NCBI GenBank assembly: GCA_030605795.1
Contig: JAUWHR010000089.1
Location: 1 to 36,013, forward strand
Reading direction: 5' to 3'
DNA length: 36,013 nucleotides
Source: Anaerolineae bacterium
GTDB taxonomy: Bacteria > Chloroflexota > Anaerolineae > Anaerolineales > E44-bin32
The notes below the pieces were generated by a model that had not been told where the DNA came from, searched no databases, and saw only the letters and a list, made by a program, of their open reading frames with translations. This document shows positions 8,502 through 17,280 of this stretch, piece by piece. Both the position numbers and the translations under genes were made by a program. Within the stretch, counting starts at the first letter, position 1; each line of letters opens with the position of its first letter.

Positions 8502-9365
8502 ATGAGCAAACGAGAGTACATCCCGCTAACATCTGAGCGCATCAGGGAACTGACCCTCAAAGCCAATGACATACGGCGCGAACTGGTAAAGATGTTCGGA
8601 ATTGCTGGCGGCGGTCATTTCGGCGGGTCACTATCTGCGGTAGAAATCGTCGCCGCTCTTTATTTCGACGTGTTGCGCATGAGCCCCAACGACCCTAACT
8701 GGCCTAACCGCGATAGATTTATTCTAAGCAAAGGCCATGCCTCCCCCGCTATGTATGCTGCGCTTTGTGACCTGGGTTTTTTCCCGCGCTCAGTGCTAGA
8801 TAACTTTGAGAAACCAGGCAACCCGCTGACCATGCATCCCAATATGCACAAAGTACCTGGCGTTGAGGCTAGCACCGGCTCTTTGGGGCATGGTCTCCCC
8901 ATCGGGGTGGGAATCTCTCTGGGTGCTAGACTAGACGGACGTGACTACCGCACATTTGTGTTAATGGGAGACGGTGAGATACAAGCAGGTTCAGTCTGGG
9001 AAGCCGTGATGTGTGCTGCTCATTATAAGCTGGATAACTTAGTAGCCATTGTAGACCGCAACCGTTTGAGTTGCGACGGCCTTATTGCTGAATTACAGTG
9101 CCAAGATCCTCTCCTACCGCGCTGGGAAGCTTTTTCTTGGAAAGGACGCGAGGTGGATGGGCACAGTGTAGGTGAGGTAGCAGCCGCGTTGCGCGCAGTC
9201 CCCTACGAACCAGGCAAACCGTCGGTGCTCATCGCTAATACGGTCAAAGGTAAGGGAATCTCATTTATGGAGAATAAGCCGAGTTTCCACCGCGCCAATA
9301 TCAGCCCTGAGCAAACGCAACAAGCTCTCGCCGAAATAGCCACGCGGCGGGAGGAATGGTCATGA
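8502..9365 (+). CDS. Transketolase, N-terminal subunit
   Basis: Split transketolase A subunit, 287 residues, carrying the thiamine diphosphate pyrophosphate-binding half. Seen: GHFGGSLS at 38-45, SKGHASPA at 76-83, GSLGHGLP at 126-133, and the ThDP/Mg motif GDGEIQAGS at 156-164 with Asn187 about 30 residues later. Together with the next gene it would transfer two-carbon units between ketose and aldose phosphates in the cytoplasm; some split pairs in catabolic islands act on other keto sugars. Its stop overlaps the next start (ATGA at 9362-9365), so the two subunits are probably translationally coupled. The upstream gene ends 30 bases before. Confidence 0.92.
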   Translation: MSKREYIPLTSERIRELTLKANDIRRELVKMFGIAGGGHFGGSLSAVEIVAALYFDVLRMSPNDPNWPNRDRFILSKGHASPAMYAALCDLGFFPRSVLDNFEKPGNPLTMHPNMHKVPGVEASTGSLGHGLPIGVGISLGARLDGRDYRTFVLMGDGEIQAGSVWEAVMCAAHYKLDNLVAIVDRNRLSCDGLIAELQCQDPLLPRWEAFSWKGREVDGHSVGEVAAALRAVPYEPGKPSVLIANTVKGKGISFMENKPSFHRANISPEQTQQALAEIATRREEWS

Positions 9366-10357
9366 GCAAAGAACCGATCATCTATCACTTGGCTAAGGAC
9401 GAACAGTATGAAGACTTAGATATTGAAAAAGCCTTGACGCGGGAGGCGTGGAGCGTGGCCCTGGCCGAGATGGCGGAAGAACGCCCTGAGATTGTCGTGC
9501 TCTCCGCTGACCTGATCGGAGCCACACTTGCCTGCCGCTTTGCAGATCGATATCCAGAACGCAGTTTTAACATAGGCGTGGCCGAGCAAGATTTGATTGG
9601 TGTAGCCGCTGGGTTGGCGTTAACAGGTAAAATCCCGGTGGTTGCGACGTTCAGCGTGTTCCTGCTAATGCGCGCCTGCGAGCAAGTCCGCACCGACATC
9701 TGCTATCCTAACCTGAATGTCAAACTCATCGGCACAGCCAGCGGATTAAGCTTCGGCTTGGGTGGTGTAACGCATGCCACTACCGAGGACATTGCCATTG
9801 CCCGCGCTCTGCCTAATATGGTCGTGATTGTTCCAGCAGACTACCTTGAGACAGCCCAGGCTATGCACGCCGCCATGGCGCGCCAGGGGCCGGTCTTTAT
9901 CCGGGTGGGACGATCAGCCGAACCGGTAGTGTACGCCACCGAACCTTCCTTTGAAATAGGTAAAGCCCACCAACTCCGCGAGGGCAATGATGTAACGCTA
10001 ATAGGGTGTGGGGTAATGGTCTTTGAGTCGTTGCGCGCCGCCGACATTTTGCGAGACCAGGGTACCAGCGCACGTGTGATTGACATGCACACCATTAAGC
10101 CATTGGATGCTGAAGTTGTGCTAACGGCCGCGCGCGAAACCAAAGCAATGCTCACTGTTGAAGAGCATACCATCATCGGCGGGCTGGGGAGTGCGGTAGC
10201 AGAGGTGCTGGCGGAGGCAGGCGTTGAAGTGCGTTTCAAACGCATTGGTTTACCCGACATCTTCGCCACCTCCGGCAGGCCCGACTACCTTCGCGAACTC
10301 TACGGGTTAAATGGAAAAGCCATCGCTGAACATGCCACAGCTCTTTTGGATAAATAA
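9362..10357 (+). CDS. Transketolase, C-terminal subunit
   Basis: Split transketolase B subunit of about 331 residues, with the pyrimidine-binding and C-terminal domains. Seen: the segment LSADLIGAT, the NIGVAEQDLIGVAAGLA motif with the glutamate that activates ThDP, THATTEDIA, and a C-terminal domain with IDMHTIKPLD and VEEHTIIGGLGS. An in-frame ATG lies at 9356, but the GGGAGG ribosome site (9349-9354) is then too close. The ATG at 9362 has a 7-base spacing and couples with the stop of the A subunit. It is the partner of the preceding gene. Confidence 0.92.
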   Translation: MSKEPIIYHLAKDEQYEDLDIEKALTREAWSVALAEMAEERPEIVVLSADLIGATLACRFADRYPERSFNIGVAEQDLIGVAAGLALTGKIPVVATFSVFLLMRACEQVRTDICYPNLNVKLIGTASGLSFGLGGVTHATTEDIAIARALPNMVVIVPADYLETAQAMHAAMARQGPVFIRVGRSAEPVVYATEPSFEIGKAHQLREGNDVTLIGCGVMVFESLRAADILRDQGTSARVIDMHTIKPLDAEVVLTAARETKAMLTVEEHTIIGGLGSAVAEVLAEAGVEVRFKRIGLPDIFATSGRPDYLRELYGLNGKAIAEHATALLDK

Positions 10358-10364
10358 CGATCAC

Positions 10365-10415
10365 TTCTCCTTAGCGAGGAGAATCACGAGCCTGAAGTCC
10401 CCAATACAGGACTTC
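10365..10415 (+). other. Two small hairpins between transketolase and the racemase-like gene
   Basis: TTCTCC/GGAGAA (10365-10370 and 10378-10383, 7-base loop) is followed by GAAGTCC/GGACTTC (10394-10400 and 10409-10415, 8-base loop). Neither has a T tract, so they are more likely transcript-processing or attenuation structures inside a 115-base intergenic gap than full terminators. The function is not established. Confidence 0.35.
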
Positions 10416-10472
10416 CTTGATGTCTTCATAGACCTTTGCAATCCGTAAGCCCAATGCTACAGGTGTGTTGCA

Positions 10473-11282
10473 ATGACTAACCTTGGATCGATTGACACCA
10501 TTAGACTGTTTTCCGACTTCCTGCAGGTGACCGGGGTCCCGCACCTGGGACCAGAACAAGAGGGTGAGCCGGACCTACTGGGCAAGCGGCTTGGCCTTCT
10601 TAACAGCGGTTCATGGATCACACTATGGTCGAGCTACTTTGGGCGGTTGTACCTGCCAGGTGTTCATTTGGTCAACGTTGGCAACGAGGCCATTCAGCTC
10701 AACTTTATGCAAGCCCACGCAGAAGGACGACCCACTCCTCCGCAGTCCAATATTGATGCCTTTAAGCATTATGCTCGTGATTTGGTCGAACTAGCTCAAG
10801 TTGACGCTGTACTTATCACCTGTTCCACCATGAACCGCTCCTATCCACAGATTCAGGCCGCGCTGAAACCCTATGGGGTACCGGTCGTCCAGATTGACCG
10901 ACCAATGATGGAACGAGCAGTGGGGCACGGCGGGCGTGTGTTGGTCGTAGCCACCCACGGTCCGACCGTAGATAACACTCAGGCATTGCTGCGCGAGACC
11001 GCCGAAGAGCTAGGTCGCAGAGTGATGTTCTCCGGCACCACCATCGAGGAAGCCTGGCACTGCTTAGCCGTGGGCGATGTGCTGGGCCATAATCAGCTAC
11101 TCGCTAAAGCGATCCACGACCATCTTAGCAAGGAGGATATTAGTAGTGTCGTTCTGGCGCAGCTTTCGATGACCGTGTTTTTGCTAACTTACCCGGACCC
11201 GGTAGCCAGTATTGGTGTACCAGTCTTCACCAGCGGACAATGCGGTTTTGAATACATGAGGGAGTTGCTAGTCGAAAAATGA
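10473..11282 (+). CDS. Asp/Glu/hydantoin racemase-superfamily protein lacking the second catalytic Cys
   Basis: Cytoplasmic protein of 269 residues. The first family motif is LITCSTMN with Cys117, and RVLVVATHGPTVDNT (about 155-169) follows as in Asp/Glu racemases. In two-base racemases a second cysteine lies in a VLxC-type segment; here the matching segment reads VVLAQLSM with Gln230. Cys197 and the Cys in SGQCGFEY lie elsewhere. A one-cysteine enzyme would not racemise by the usual mechanism, so an isomerase, decarboxylase-like or unknown activity is possible. The start has AGGTG at 7 bases. It lies between transketolase and a UroD-like gene in the rightward operon. Confidence 0.7.
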   Translation: MTNLGSIDTIRLFSDFLQVTGVPHLGPEQEGEPDLLGKRLGLLNSGSWITLWSSYFGRLYLPGVHLVNVGNEAIQLNFMQAHAEGRPTPPQSNIDAFKHYARDLVELAQVDAVLITCSTMNRSYPQIQAALKPYGVPVVQIDRPMMERAVGHGGRVLVVATHGPTVDNTQALLRETAEELGRRVMFSGTTIEEAWHCLAVGDVLGHNQLLAKAIHDHLSKEDISSVVLAQLSMTVFLLTYPDPVASIGVPVFTSGQCGFEYMRELLVEK

Positions 11283-11319
11283 CGGCGAGTCTCATCGACG
11301 AACATTGGATCCGAAGAAG

Positions 11320-12393
11320 ATGATGACGCCTCGCCAGCGCGCTATGGCCGCATTAAAACACCGATTGCCTGACGTGATACCAGCTTATGTGCGCAACGTT
11401 ATAGACTGGGAGCAGCATGCAATCTACTTTGGCGTTACTACTCTCGGTGAGTTAATGGAACGCCTCGGTAACACTATCATAAGTTTCACTCCCGCGTATG
11501 TCTATACCGAACCACCTGATCTCCCGATTGAACACTCTCCAGGCATGCCTCTTATTTGGGGCATACCCGAGGACATGATTTTAACCTACACCGACTCAAA
11601 ACCTCGCCCTCTTGCCGACGCCGAGACAGTCGCTGACATCGAGGCCTATGATTGGCCATTGGCTTCAGATAGCGCTTGGGACTTTACAGGAATGCGCAAG
11701 CGCCTACAGAAAGACAACACACACGCCCGTATGAGCCCCAGTTGGACGCCGGTATTTTCACAGTTGTGTGAACTCTTCGGTATGGAACGGGCGATGGTTA
11801 ATTTGCATGTCAACCGCCCAGTAATTGAGGCTGCCTTGGCCCATCTAGATAAATTCTACACCAAATTCTATGACCACCTGCTGGATATCTGTGGCGACCA
11901 GTTGGAAATCTTTGGTCTAGGAGATGACTTCGCAGACAACAGGGGTTTGCTTCTCCGACCCGACATGTGGCGCGATTTATTCAAGCCATTGTACGCTAAG
12001 TGGCTGGGGATGGCCAAGGCGAGAGGTCTAGTGACACTCATGCATTGCTGTGGTGTGATTACGGAAGTGTTGCCCGACCTGATCGATAGTGGCCTGGACG
12101 CCTGGCAGACCGTCCAGACCCACTTGCCTGGCCAAGAAGCAGAGCGCATCAAGGCAGAATATGGCAAGCACCTAGCCTTTGTGGGTGCTATCGATACCAC
12201 CAACATCCTTGGTTTCGCAAGCCCGAAGGAAGTACGAAAGCATGTGCGCAAACAGATCCATGCTCTAGGCAGAGAAGGCGGCTACATCTGCGCTCCCGAT
12301 CACACCATCATGGCAGAAGTACCATCCGAAAACTTGGCCGCAATGTATGAAGCTATTGCAGAGTTTAGGGAACTAGATTACACCTTACTTTAG
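11320..12393 (+). CDS. UroD-family protein (corrinoid methyltransferase-like), Zn motif intact
   Basis: TIM-barrel protein of the uroporphyrinogen decarboxylase/MtaA superfamily, about 357 residues. The N terminus RQRAMAALKHRLPD is typical of the methyltransferase branch. The MHCCG motif and a later Cys in GGYICAPDH supply the H-x-C...C zinc ligands used by MtaA/MtbA-type methyltransferases to bind a thiol, so this is the best candidate for an active methyltransferase among the four paralogues in the window. No haem biosynthesis genes are nearby, and true UroD is unlikely. A TTG at 11305 could extend the N terminus by five residues, but the family start favours the tandem ATGs at 11320 and 11323. 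The partner corrinoid protein is encoded at 15765-16424 on the other strand. Confidence 0.8.
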   Translation: MMTPRQRAMAALKHRLPDVIPAYVRNVIDWEQHAIYFGVTTLGELMERLGNTIISFTPAYVYTEPPDLPIEHSPGMPLIWGIPEDMILTYTDSKPRPLADAETVADIEAYDWPLASDSAWDFTGMRKRLQKDNTHARMSPSWTPVFSQLCELFGMERAMVNLHVNRPVIEAALAHLDKFYTKFYDHLLDICGDQLEIFGLGDDFADNRGLLLRPDMWRDLFKPLYAKWLGMAKARGLVTLMHCCGVITEVLPDLIDSGLDAWQTVQTHLPGQEAERIKAEYGKHLAFVGAIDTTNILGFASPKEVRKHVRKQIHALGREGGYICAPDHTIMAEVPSENLAAMYEAIAEFRELDYTLL

Positions 12394-12489
12394 GTTTATG
12401 TTTTATGTGGACCCATCGATAACCCCAACTATAAAAGGAGGATGACGGCACTTTACCACAGACAACGGAATCTCCGCCGCAAAATTCTT

Positions 12490-13719
12490 ATGAGTGAGCA
12501 AGTTCTATTCCCCCGGCTTGATCAAGATATGGATGAAGGCATCCTGGTTTCCTGGCTGGTGAGCACAGGCGATCGGGTGCACGCAGGCGACGAAATAGCA
12601 GAGATAGAGACAGCAAAGGTGACCACCACAATAAGTAGCCCAATCGATGGTGTCGTGCTGTCAATCCTGGTTGAAGAAAGCGATTTTGTTCCGGTCGGGA
12701 CCACTATTGCAATTATCGGTGAAGAAGGTGATGAAGTGACTGACCTTCGTGATCCTGATACCACTCCAACCTCAATAGAGTCAGGGGCCGTACCCGCTCC
12801 GTCGGTCGCATCGGTGGTCGCTCCAGAAGGAAGACAGCAGATTCCCATTACACAACGAGCAACAGCGCTTCCGGTAGATCGATCGTCATGGACGCGCCCA
12901 CACAACCAGTCTCCCAGGGCGCGCTTTGAGACACAGATGAAAGACCTGGATTTGGGAGAGGCCATGGCAGCATCAGTGGAGGATCGTTTTGCAGCCCAGC
13001 CAGCTGTTCCCTCTCCTAAAGTGAAAGAAGGCCGTAGAGTTAGCCTAAGCAGTATCCGACGAGCCACCATCAGGACTGTTGAGGCATCGTGGCAAATTCC
13101 ACAATTTTCGATCGAGTTGGAGATCTATACCAACCCCATGAAACACACGCTGGCGAAGACTCGGCAGATGTTGCCTGGTTCGGGGATCAATATTACGGAT
13201 ATCCTAGCGATAGCGATGACGAGAGCCATTCGCAATGTACCCGAGGTCAATGCCTGGTTCGAAGGGGTCGCAATCCAATACTTCGACCACGTCGATCTGA
13301 ACCTCATGATTCATACAGATCATGGCCTATTCGCACCGGCGCTAAGGTCAATTCAAAGTGCAAGTATTGCCGAAGTTGCAGCACAACGACAGGGGCTTGT
13401 AGAGGCAGCCAGGGTGGGTACTCTCGCGTCGAGAGATCTGAAACCTGGTACGATTTCCCTTTCCAATCTGGGCATGTACAAAATCGATCGTTTCAACGCA
13501 TTAATCTACCCACCTCAAGTGGCCGTCCTGGCAGTCGGACGCATACGGGAGGAAGAGCATAACTCACCGATGTGGATGACTTTGTCAGTTGATCACCGGG
13601 CAGTAGATGGGGTTACTGCTGCGCGATATTTAGAGACGCTGGGTGCGATTTTGTCTGAACCTTTACTTCTCATAGGTCAAAATCTCTCGGGGAGCGAGGA
13701 AAAACATGATCGGCGTTAA
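12490..13719 (+). CDS. Dihydrolipoamide acyltransferase (E2) of a 2-oxo acid dehydrogenase complex
   Basis: E2 core enzyme, about 409 residues. An N-terminal lipoyl domain (about 1-78) carries the lipoyl lysine Lys43 in ETAKVTT. A flexible Ser/Pro/Val linker follows. The catalytic domain ends with DHRAVDG, which holds the His and Asp of the active site. Between them the E1/E3-binding domain is hard to recognise: SPRARFETQMKDLDL is only a weak trace and lacks the usual GTGxxGR turn. An upstream ATG at 12442 gives 16 more residues, but its GGAGG touches the ATG with no spacing. I start at 12490 because the lipoyl domain then begins at once, though no ribosome site is clear there. It overlaps the E1 gene by 14 bases. 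Confidence 0.85.
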   Translation: MSEQVLFPRLDQDMDEGILVSWLVSTGDRVHAGDEIAEIETAKVTTTISSPIDGVVLSILVEESDFVPVGTTIAIIGEEGDEVTDLRDPDTTPTSIESGAVPAPSVASVVAPEGRQQIPITQRATALPVDRSSWTRPHNQSPRARFETQMKDLDLGEAMAASVEDRFAAQPAVPSPKVKEGRRVSLSSIRRATIRTVEASWQIPQFSIELEIYTNPMKHTLAKTRQMLPGSGINITDILAIAMTRAIRNVPEVNAWFEGVAIQYFDHVDLNLMIHTDHGLFAPALRSIQSASIAEVAAQRQGLVEAARVGTLASRDLKPGTISLSNLGMYKIDRFNALIYPPQVAVLAVGRIREEEHNSPMWMTLSVDHRAVDGVTAARYLETLGAILSEPLLLIGQNLSGSEEKHDRR

Positions 13720-15694
13720 AGACAGACCAGCTAGAGAGTGGATCACCATATACAAGAAGATGCAACTCGTCCGGCGCTTTGAAGAAAAGATGGTAGCTTT
13801 GTACAGGGCCGGTGAGTTGCCGGGTTTCCTCCACTCATCGGCTGGCCAAGAAGCAGTCGCCATAGGCATGACACATGACCTCCGAAAGGACGACTTCATG
13901 GCAAGTACGCACCGCGGGCACGGCCATATCATAGGAAAAGGAGCCAATCTCGACCGGATGTTTGCAGAGCTGTACGGAAAAGAGAGCGGGTATTGCCGAG
14001 GGCGAGGCGGCTCCATGCACATCATGCATAGGGAAAGCGGAATCTTAGGCGCTAACGGCATTGTAGGCGCATGTATCCCAATAGCCATCGGAGCCGGACT
14101 GACCATCCAGATCGAAGGTCGGGACAATGTTGTGGTTTGTTTCTTTGGCGATGGTGCCGTAAACACCGGAGCATTCCATGAGGCGATGAACCTGGGTGGC
14201 TTATGGCGCCTACCTGTTATCTACGTCTGCGAGAACAATCAGTACGCTCTGTCTACCAATTGGAGCAAAACGCTTCCCATCGACGATCTAACTGCCCGTG
14301 GTGCTTCATATGGTATACCGACAACAGTGATCGACGGGAATGATGTGGCGGCGTGCTTGCATGCAGCTGCCGAAGCTATCAGCCGAGCTCGGTCTGGCGA
14401 TGGGCCCACATTGATCCAAGCCAATACCTACCGCTGGTCTGGTCACCATGTCGGGGATACGGCCCCTTACCGAACCGCTGAAGAAGTAGAATCATGGAAA
14501 CGGAATGACCCCATAATTTTCATAGAAAAGATACTAATTGAAGCCAACGTGCTGACTGAGAATGAGGCCAAAGCGATCATTGCTGAGGTGGATGAAGAGA
14601 TTGAAGCGGCAGTGGAATATGGTCGCAGCGCAAAAGAACCTGATCCTACTGAGGTATTGCGGGATGTGTACGCGCCTGAGAAACCTCAACCCGAGCCATT
14701 TCCCAACATTGAGCGAGTTCAACAGGGGACAGTCCGTGATGCCCTACAGCTAGCTTTACGCCACGCGATGGAGCTCGACCAGGAGATTATCGTCCTAGGA
14801 GAAGATGTGGCTGACCCCTTTGGGGGACCCTACAGAATCACACTTGGGTTATCAGAGCGATTCGGTGAGGATCGCGTGAGAAGCACACCGATATCTGAGT
14901 CGGCGATCGTAGGGGCTGCAATCGGAGCCGCGATGACCGGTAAGCGGCCAGTTGCGGAGATTATGTACATCGACTTCCTCACCATCCCGATGGACCAGAT
15001 TGTGAATCAGGCGTCGTTCATTCGATACATGTCAGGGGGGCAAGTTACACTCCCCATGGTGATCCGTACCATGGGAGGCGCGTGGCGCGGCTCAGCTGCT
15101 CAACATTCGAAGACGCTTGAAGCGTGGTTTGCCCACGTGCCGGGCTTGAAGATATTCGTTCCCTCCACCCCCACCGATGCATATTGGCTTTTGCGCAAAG
15201 CAATCGAAGACGATAGCCCTGTACTCTTCTGGGAACCGAATCTCCTTTACACATTCGAAGGCGAGATAAACCTGGATGGTCCTCCTGAAAACTTAGATCG
15301 CCCGGCAATCCGTCGCGCCGGGTCTGACGTTACGTTGGTCACGTGGGGTTATACAACCCGGATGGTGCTTGAAGCGGCGGAAGAACTAGCGTCTCATGGA
15401 ATCTCAGCAGAGGTCATCGACATGCGCTACCTCGCCCCCTTGCCCACCGAAGAAGTTGTGAAATCTGTGGCAAAAACCGGTCTATGCTGCATCGTTCATG
15501 AGGCATGGGAAATTGGCGGTCTCGGTGCGGAGATTGCCGCCCAGTTAGCCGATAAGGCGTTCTTCTACCTCGATGGACCGGTAAAACGTATTGGAGCTAA
15601 GCACTGTCCCCATCCGTTTGCTCCGGTGTTGGAGTGGGAAATGCTTCCATCGAAGGAGCGGATTATAGCAACAGTAAAGAATTGGTTCATATGA
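13706..15694 (+). CDS. Fused E1 alpha-beta subunit of a pyruvate/acetoin-type dehydrogenase
   Basis: Single 662-residue polypeptide joining the two E1 chains that are usually separate. Alpha part (about 1-325): SAGQEAVAIG, STHRGHGH, GRGGSMHI, and the ThDP motif GDGAVNTGAFHEA at 148-160 with Asn177/178. Beta part (about 340-662): VLGEDVADPFGGPYRIT, RSTPISESAIVGAAIGAA, and a C-terminal EAWEIGGLGAEIA. It decarboxylates a 2-oxo acid such as pyruvate, or cleaves acetoin, and loads the acyl group onto the E2 encoded just upstream, to make acyl-CoA in the cytoplasm. Stop and start overlap by 14 bases, so translation is coupled. No E3 (dihydrolipoamide dehydrogenase) gene is in the window, so E3 must be supplied from elsewhere. 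It is the last gene of the rightward unit. Confidence 0.92.
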   Translation: MIGVKDRPAREWITIYKKMQLVRRFEEKMVALYRAGELPGFLHSSAGQEAVAIGMTHDLRKDDFMASTHRGHGHIIGKGANLDRMFAELYGKESGYCRGRGGSMHIMHRESGILGANGIVGACIPIAIGAGLTIQIEGRDNVVVCFFGDGAVNTGAFHEAMNLGGLWRLPVIYVCENNQYALSTNWSKTLPIDDLTARGASYGIPTTVIDGNDVAACLHAAAEAISRARSGDGPTLIQANTYRWSGHHVGDTAPYRTAEEVESWKRNDPIIFIEKILIEANVLTENEAKAIIAEVDEEIEAAVEYGRSAKEPDPTEVLRDVYAPEKPQPEPFPNIERVQQGTVRDALQLALRHAMELDQEIIVLGEDVADPFGGPYRITLGLSERFGEDRVRSTPISESAIVGAAIGAAMTGKRPVAEIMYIDFLTIPMDQIVNQASFIRYMSGGQVTLPMVIRTMGGAWRGSAAQHSKTLEAWFAHVPGLKIFVPSTPTDAYWLLRKAIEDDSPVLFWEPNLLYTFEGEINLDGPPENLDRPAIRRAGSDVTLVTWGYTTRMVLEAAEELASHGISAEVIDMRYLAPLPTEEVVKSVAKTGLCCIVHEAWEIGGLGAEIAAQLADKAFFYLDGPVKRIGAKHCPHPFAPVLEWEMLPSKERIIATVKNWFI

Positions 15695-15764
15695 ACACCA
15701 ACTCTCTTCTGCAAAACACCAGATTACCCCAACGATTATTCGCTTGATCACCTCTCAAGACGCG

Positions 15765-16424
15765 CTAAGATGGCATAATGATTTCGCTGTCTACCCACCC
15801 TATCAGGGTCTTAGCCAGAGTGGTAGCGCTGCTGGCGTCCGGCGCGCAGCCATCTGCACCGATCTCATCCGCATAAGCCGGCGTGACCGGCGCCCCACCG
15901 ATGATGATCTTGACCTTTTCACGCAGACCAGCACCGGTTATGGCTTCGATGACGCCCTTCATATTCCCCATCGTGGTTGTCAGAAGAGCCGACATGCCAA
16001 CGATTTGGACATCTTCCCTGGCAGCCTCGACAAACCTCTCGGGAGTCACGTCAATGCCAAGGTCTACAACCTCGAAACCGGCGCCCTCTAACATCATCGC
16101 GACCAGGTTCTTACCGATGTCGTGCAGGTCGCCTTTAACTGTTCCCAGGACAATTTTGCCGACAGGCTCAACGCCACTCTCGGCCAACATCGGCTTGATC
16201 AGGTTCAACCCCGCCTTCATCGCGCGAGCAGCAATCAGCATCTCCGGGACGTAAAGTTCCTGGCGTTCGAAACGCTCACCCACTTCAGCCATAGCAGGGA
16301 TGAGGCCTTGCATAAGGATTGCCTCGGGGTCGAAGTTCTCATCCAACGCCCGCTTAACCCCTACCTCGGTGGTCTCGAGGTTGCCGTCGATCACGCTCTG
16401 TTTAATGTCGTCTAATGTTGCCAT
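15765..16424 (-). CDS. Corrinoid (B12-binding) methyltransferase carrier protein, MtaC/MttC type
   Basis: Cytoplasmic methyl carrier of 219 residues, the usual length for cognate corrinoid proteins. A helical B12-binding-2 cap (about 1-85) has the segment FERQELYVPEMLIAARAM. The Rossmann-like B12 domain has the DxHxxG motif as GDLHDIGKN with His101 as lower cobalt ligand, then IVGMSALLTTTMGNM and the GGAPVT motif. In methylotrophs and acetogens such a protein accepts a methyl group from a substrate-specific methyltransferase and passes it to a second one. Here it is the last gene of a 13-gene leftward unit with three UroD-like genes, with a fourth UroD-like gene in the convergent operon. No reductive activase is present in the window. 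Confidence 0.92.
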   Translation of the reverse strand: MATLDDIKQSVIDGNLETTEVGVKRALDENFDPEAILMQGLIPAMAEVGERFERQELYVPEMLIAARAMKAGLNLIKPMLAESGVEPVGKIVLGTVKGDLHDIGKNLVAMMLEGAGFEVVDLGIDVTPERFVEAAREDVQIVGMSALLTTTMGNMKGVIEAITGAGLREKVKIIIGGAPVTPAYADEIGADGCAPDASSATTLAKTLIGWVDSEIIMPS

Positions 16425-16453
16425 ATGGTCTACTACTCCTTGCCTTTGAAAGG

Positions 16454-17272
16454 CTACACCTTTAGTAGCTTGTCCACATATTCGATAAAGTTACGCGAAG
16501 CCGTGTCATCGTCAGGTTGAGGTAACATCTCTCCCGACAGATAGCCCGTATAGCCTATCTGCTTGAGCGCTGCGATGATGGTTTTAAAATCAATATGCCC
16601 CATACCCGGCGCCAACCGGTTGCTATCAACCAGATGAAAGTGACGTAATCGATCATTGGCCATGTGAATGGCCTCCACAAACGACACTTCCTCGATGTTC
16701 ATGTGAAATGTGTCTAGCACCAGACCAAGGTTAGGAGCCCCTACATCATTAATGAAAGCCAGCGCATCCGCCGTCGTGTTCAAGAAATCAGTCTCATATC
16801 GATTAATCGCTTCTACTGTCAGGAATACGCGGCGCTCAGCCGCGTATTCGGCTACATCACGTGTGGCCTCCACAGCGATGTCATACTGAGCTTGGCGTGT
16901 AGCCTGATCAGTATCAAAGAAATTTCCACGTATGCTCCCCAGGACAACCTGCGCACCAATGCATGCCGCAAACCGGATATGTCCCTTCAGTCGATCTCGT
17001 ACCGCTCTTTGAATCTCAGGCCGAGTGTCTGCCAAGCTGAGACCATCCTCGAAGTAACTCTGACCTGTTCCAAAAGAAGGGACTTCCAGACCAAACTCCT
17101 CAGCCCAGCCAATAATGGCATCCTTATCAAGGTCGTCGGAGTCCCGCAGGTTGAGTTCGACGCCGTCGAAACCAAATTCGGCTGCCTTCTGCATCCCCCG
17201 GCGGAGGTTGCCGGTGTAAGACAAGGGCGCGAACTTCGACCTGGTAGGCGAGAGAGCTAGGCTTGTTTTCAT
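16454..17272 (-). CDS. Sugar phosphate isomerase/epimerase family TIM barrel, 5-keto-L-gluconate epimerase-like
   Basis: Xylose-isomerase-like TIM barrel of 272 residues. Metal-site residues are visible in family order: Glu154 in VEAINRYE, Asp187 in LDTFHMN, His213 in HFHLVDSN, and Glu248 in SGEM. The segments GTGQSY, NRYETDFLNT, DTFHMNIEEV and VDSNRLAPG resemble, from memory, the Thermotoga inositol-pathway epimerase that turns 5-keto-L-gluconate into tagaturonate. Hydroxypyruvate isomerase or D-tagatose 3-epimerase types remain possible. AAGGAG precedes the ATG by about five bases. It sits 8 bases after the RpiB-like gene. The product would feed a keto-sugar-acid route that could end in KDG, the likely substrate of the kinase at 2811-3893. 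Confidence 0.8.
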   Translation of the reverse strand: MKTSLALSPTRSKFAPLSYTGNLRRGMQKAAEFGFDGVELNLRDSDDLDKDAIIGWAEEFGLEVPSFGTGQSYFEDGLSLADTRPEIQRAVRDRLKGHIRFAACIGAQVVLGSIRGNFFDTDQATRQAQYDIAVEATRDVAEYAAERRVFLTVEAINRYETDFLNTTADALAFINDVGAPNLGLVLDTFHMNIEEVSFVEAIHMANDRLRHFHLVDSNRLAPGMGHIDFKTIIAALKQIGYTGYLSGEMLPQPDDDTASRNFIEYVDKLLKV

Positions 17273-17280
17273 ACCTCTCC

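Noticed and set aside
9841-10269. Minus-strand frame of 142 codons
   Set aside because: It is antisense to the transketolase C-terminal subunit. It is Ser/Ala/Thr-rich, typical of shadow frames.
13089-13562. Open frame of 157 codons inside the E2 gene
   Set aside because: It is a shifted frame within the catalytic domain of E2, with low-complexity Ser/Arg composition and no start signal.
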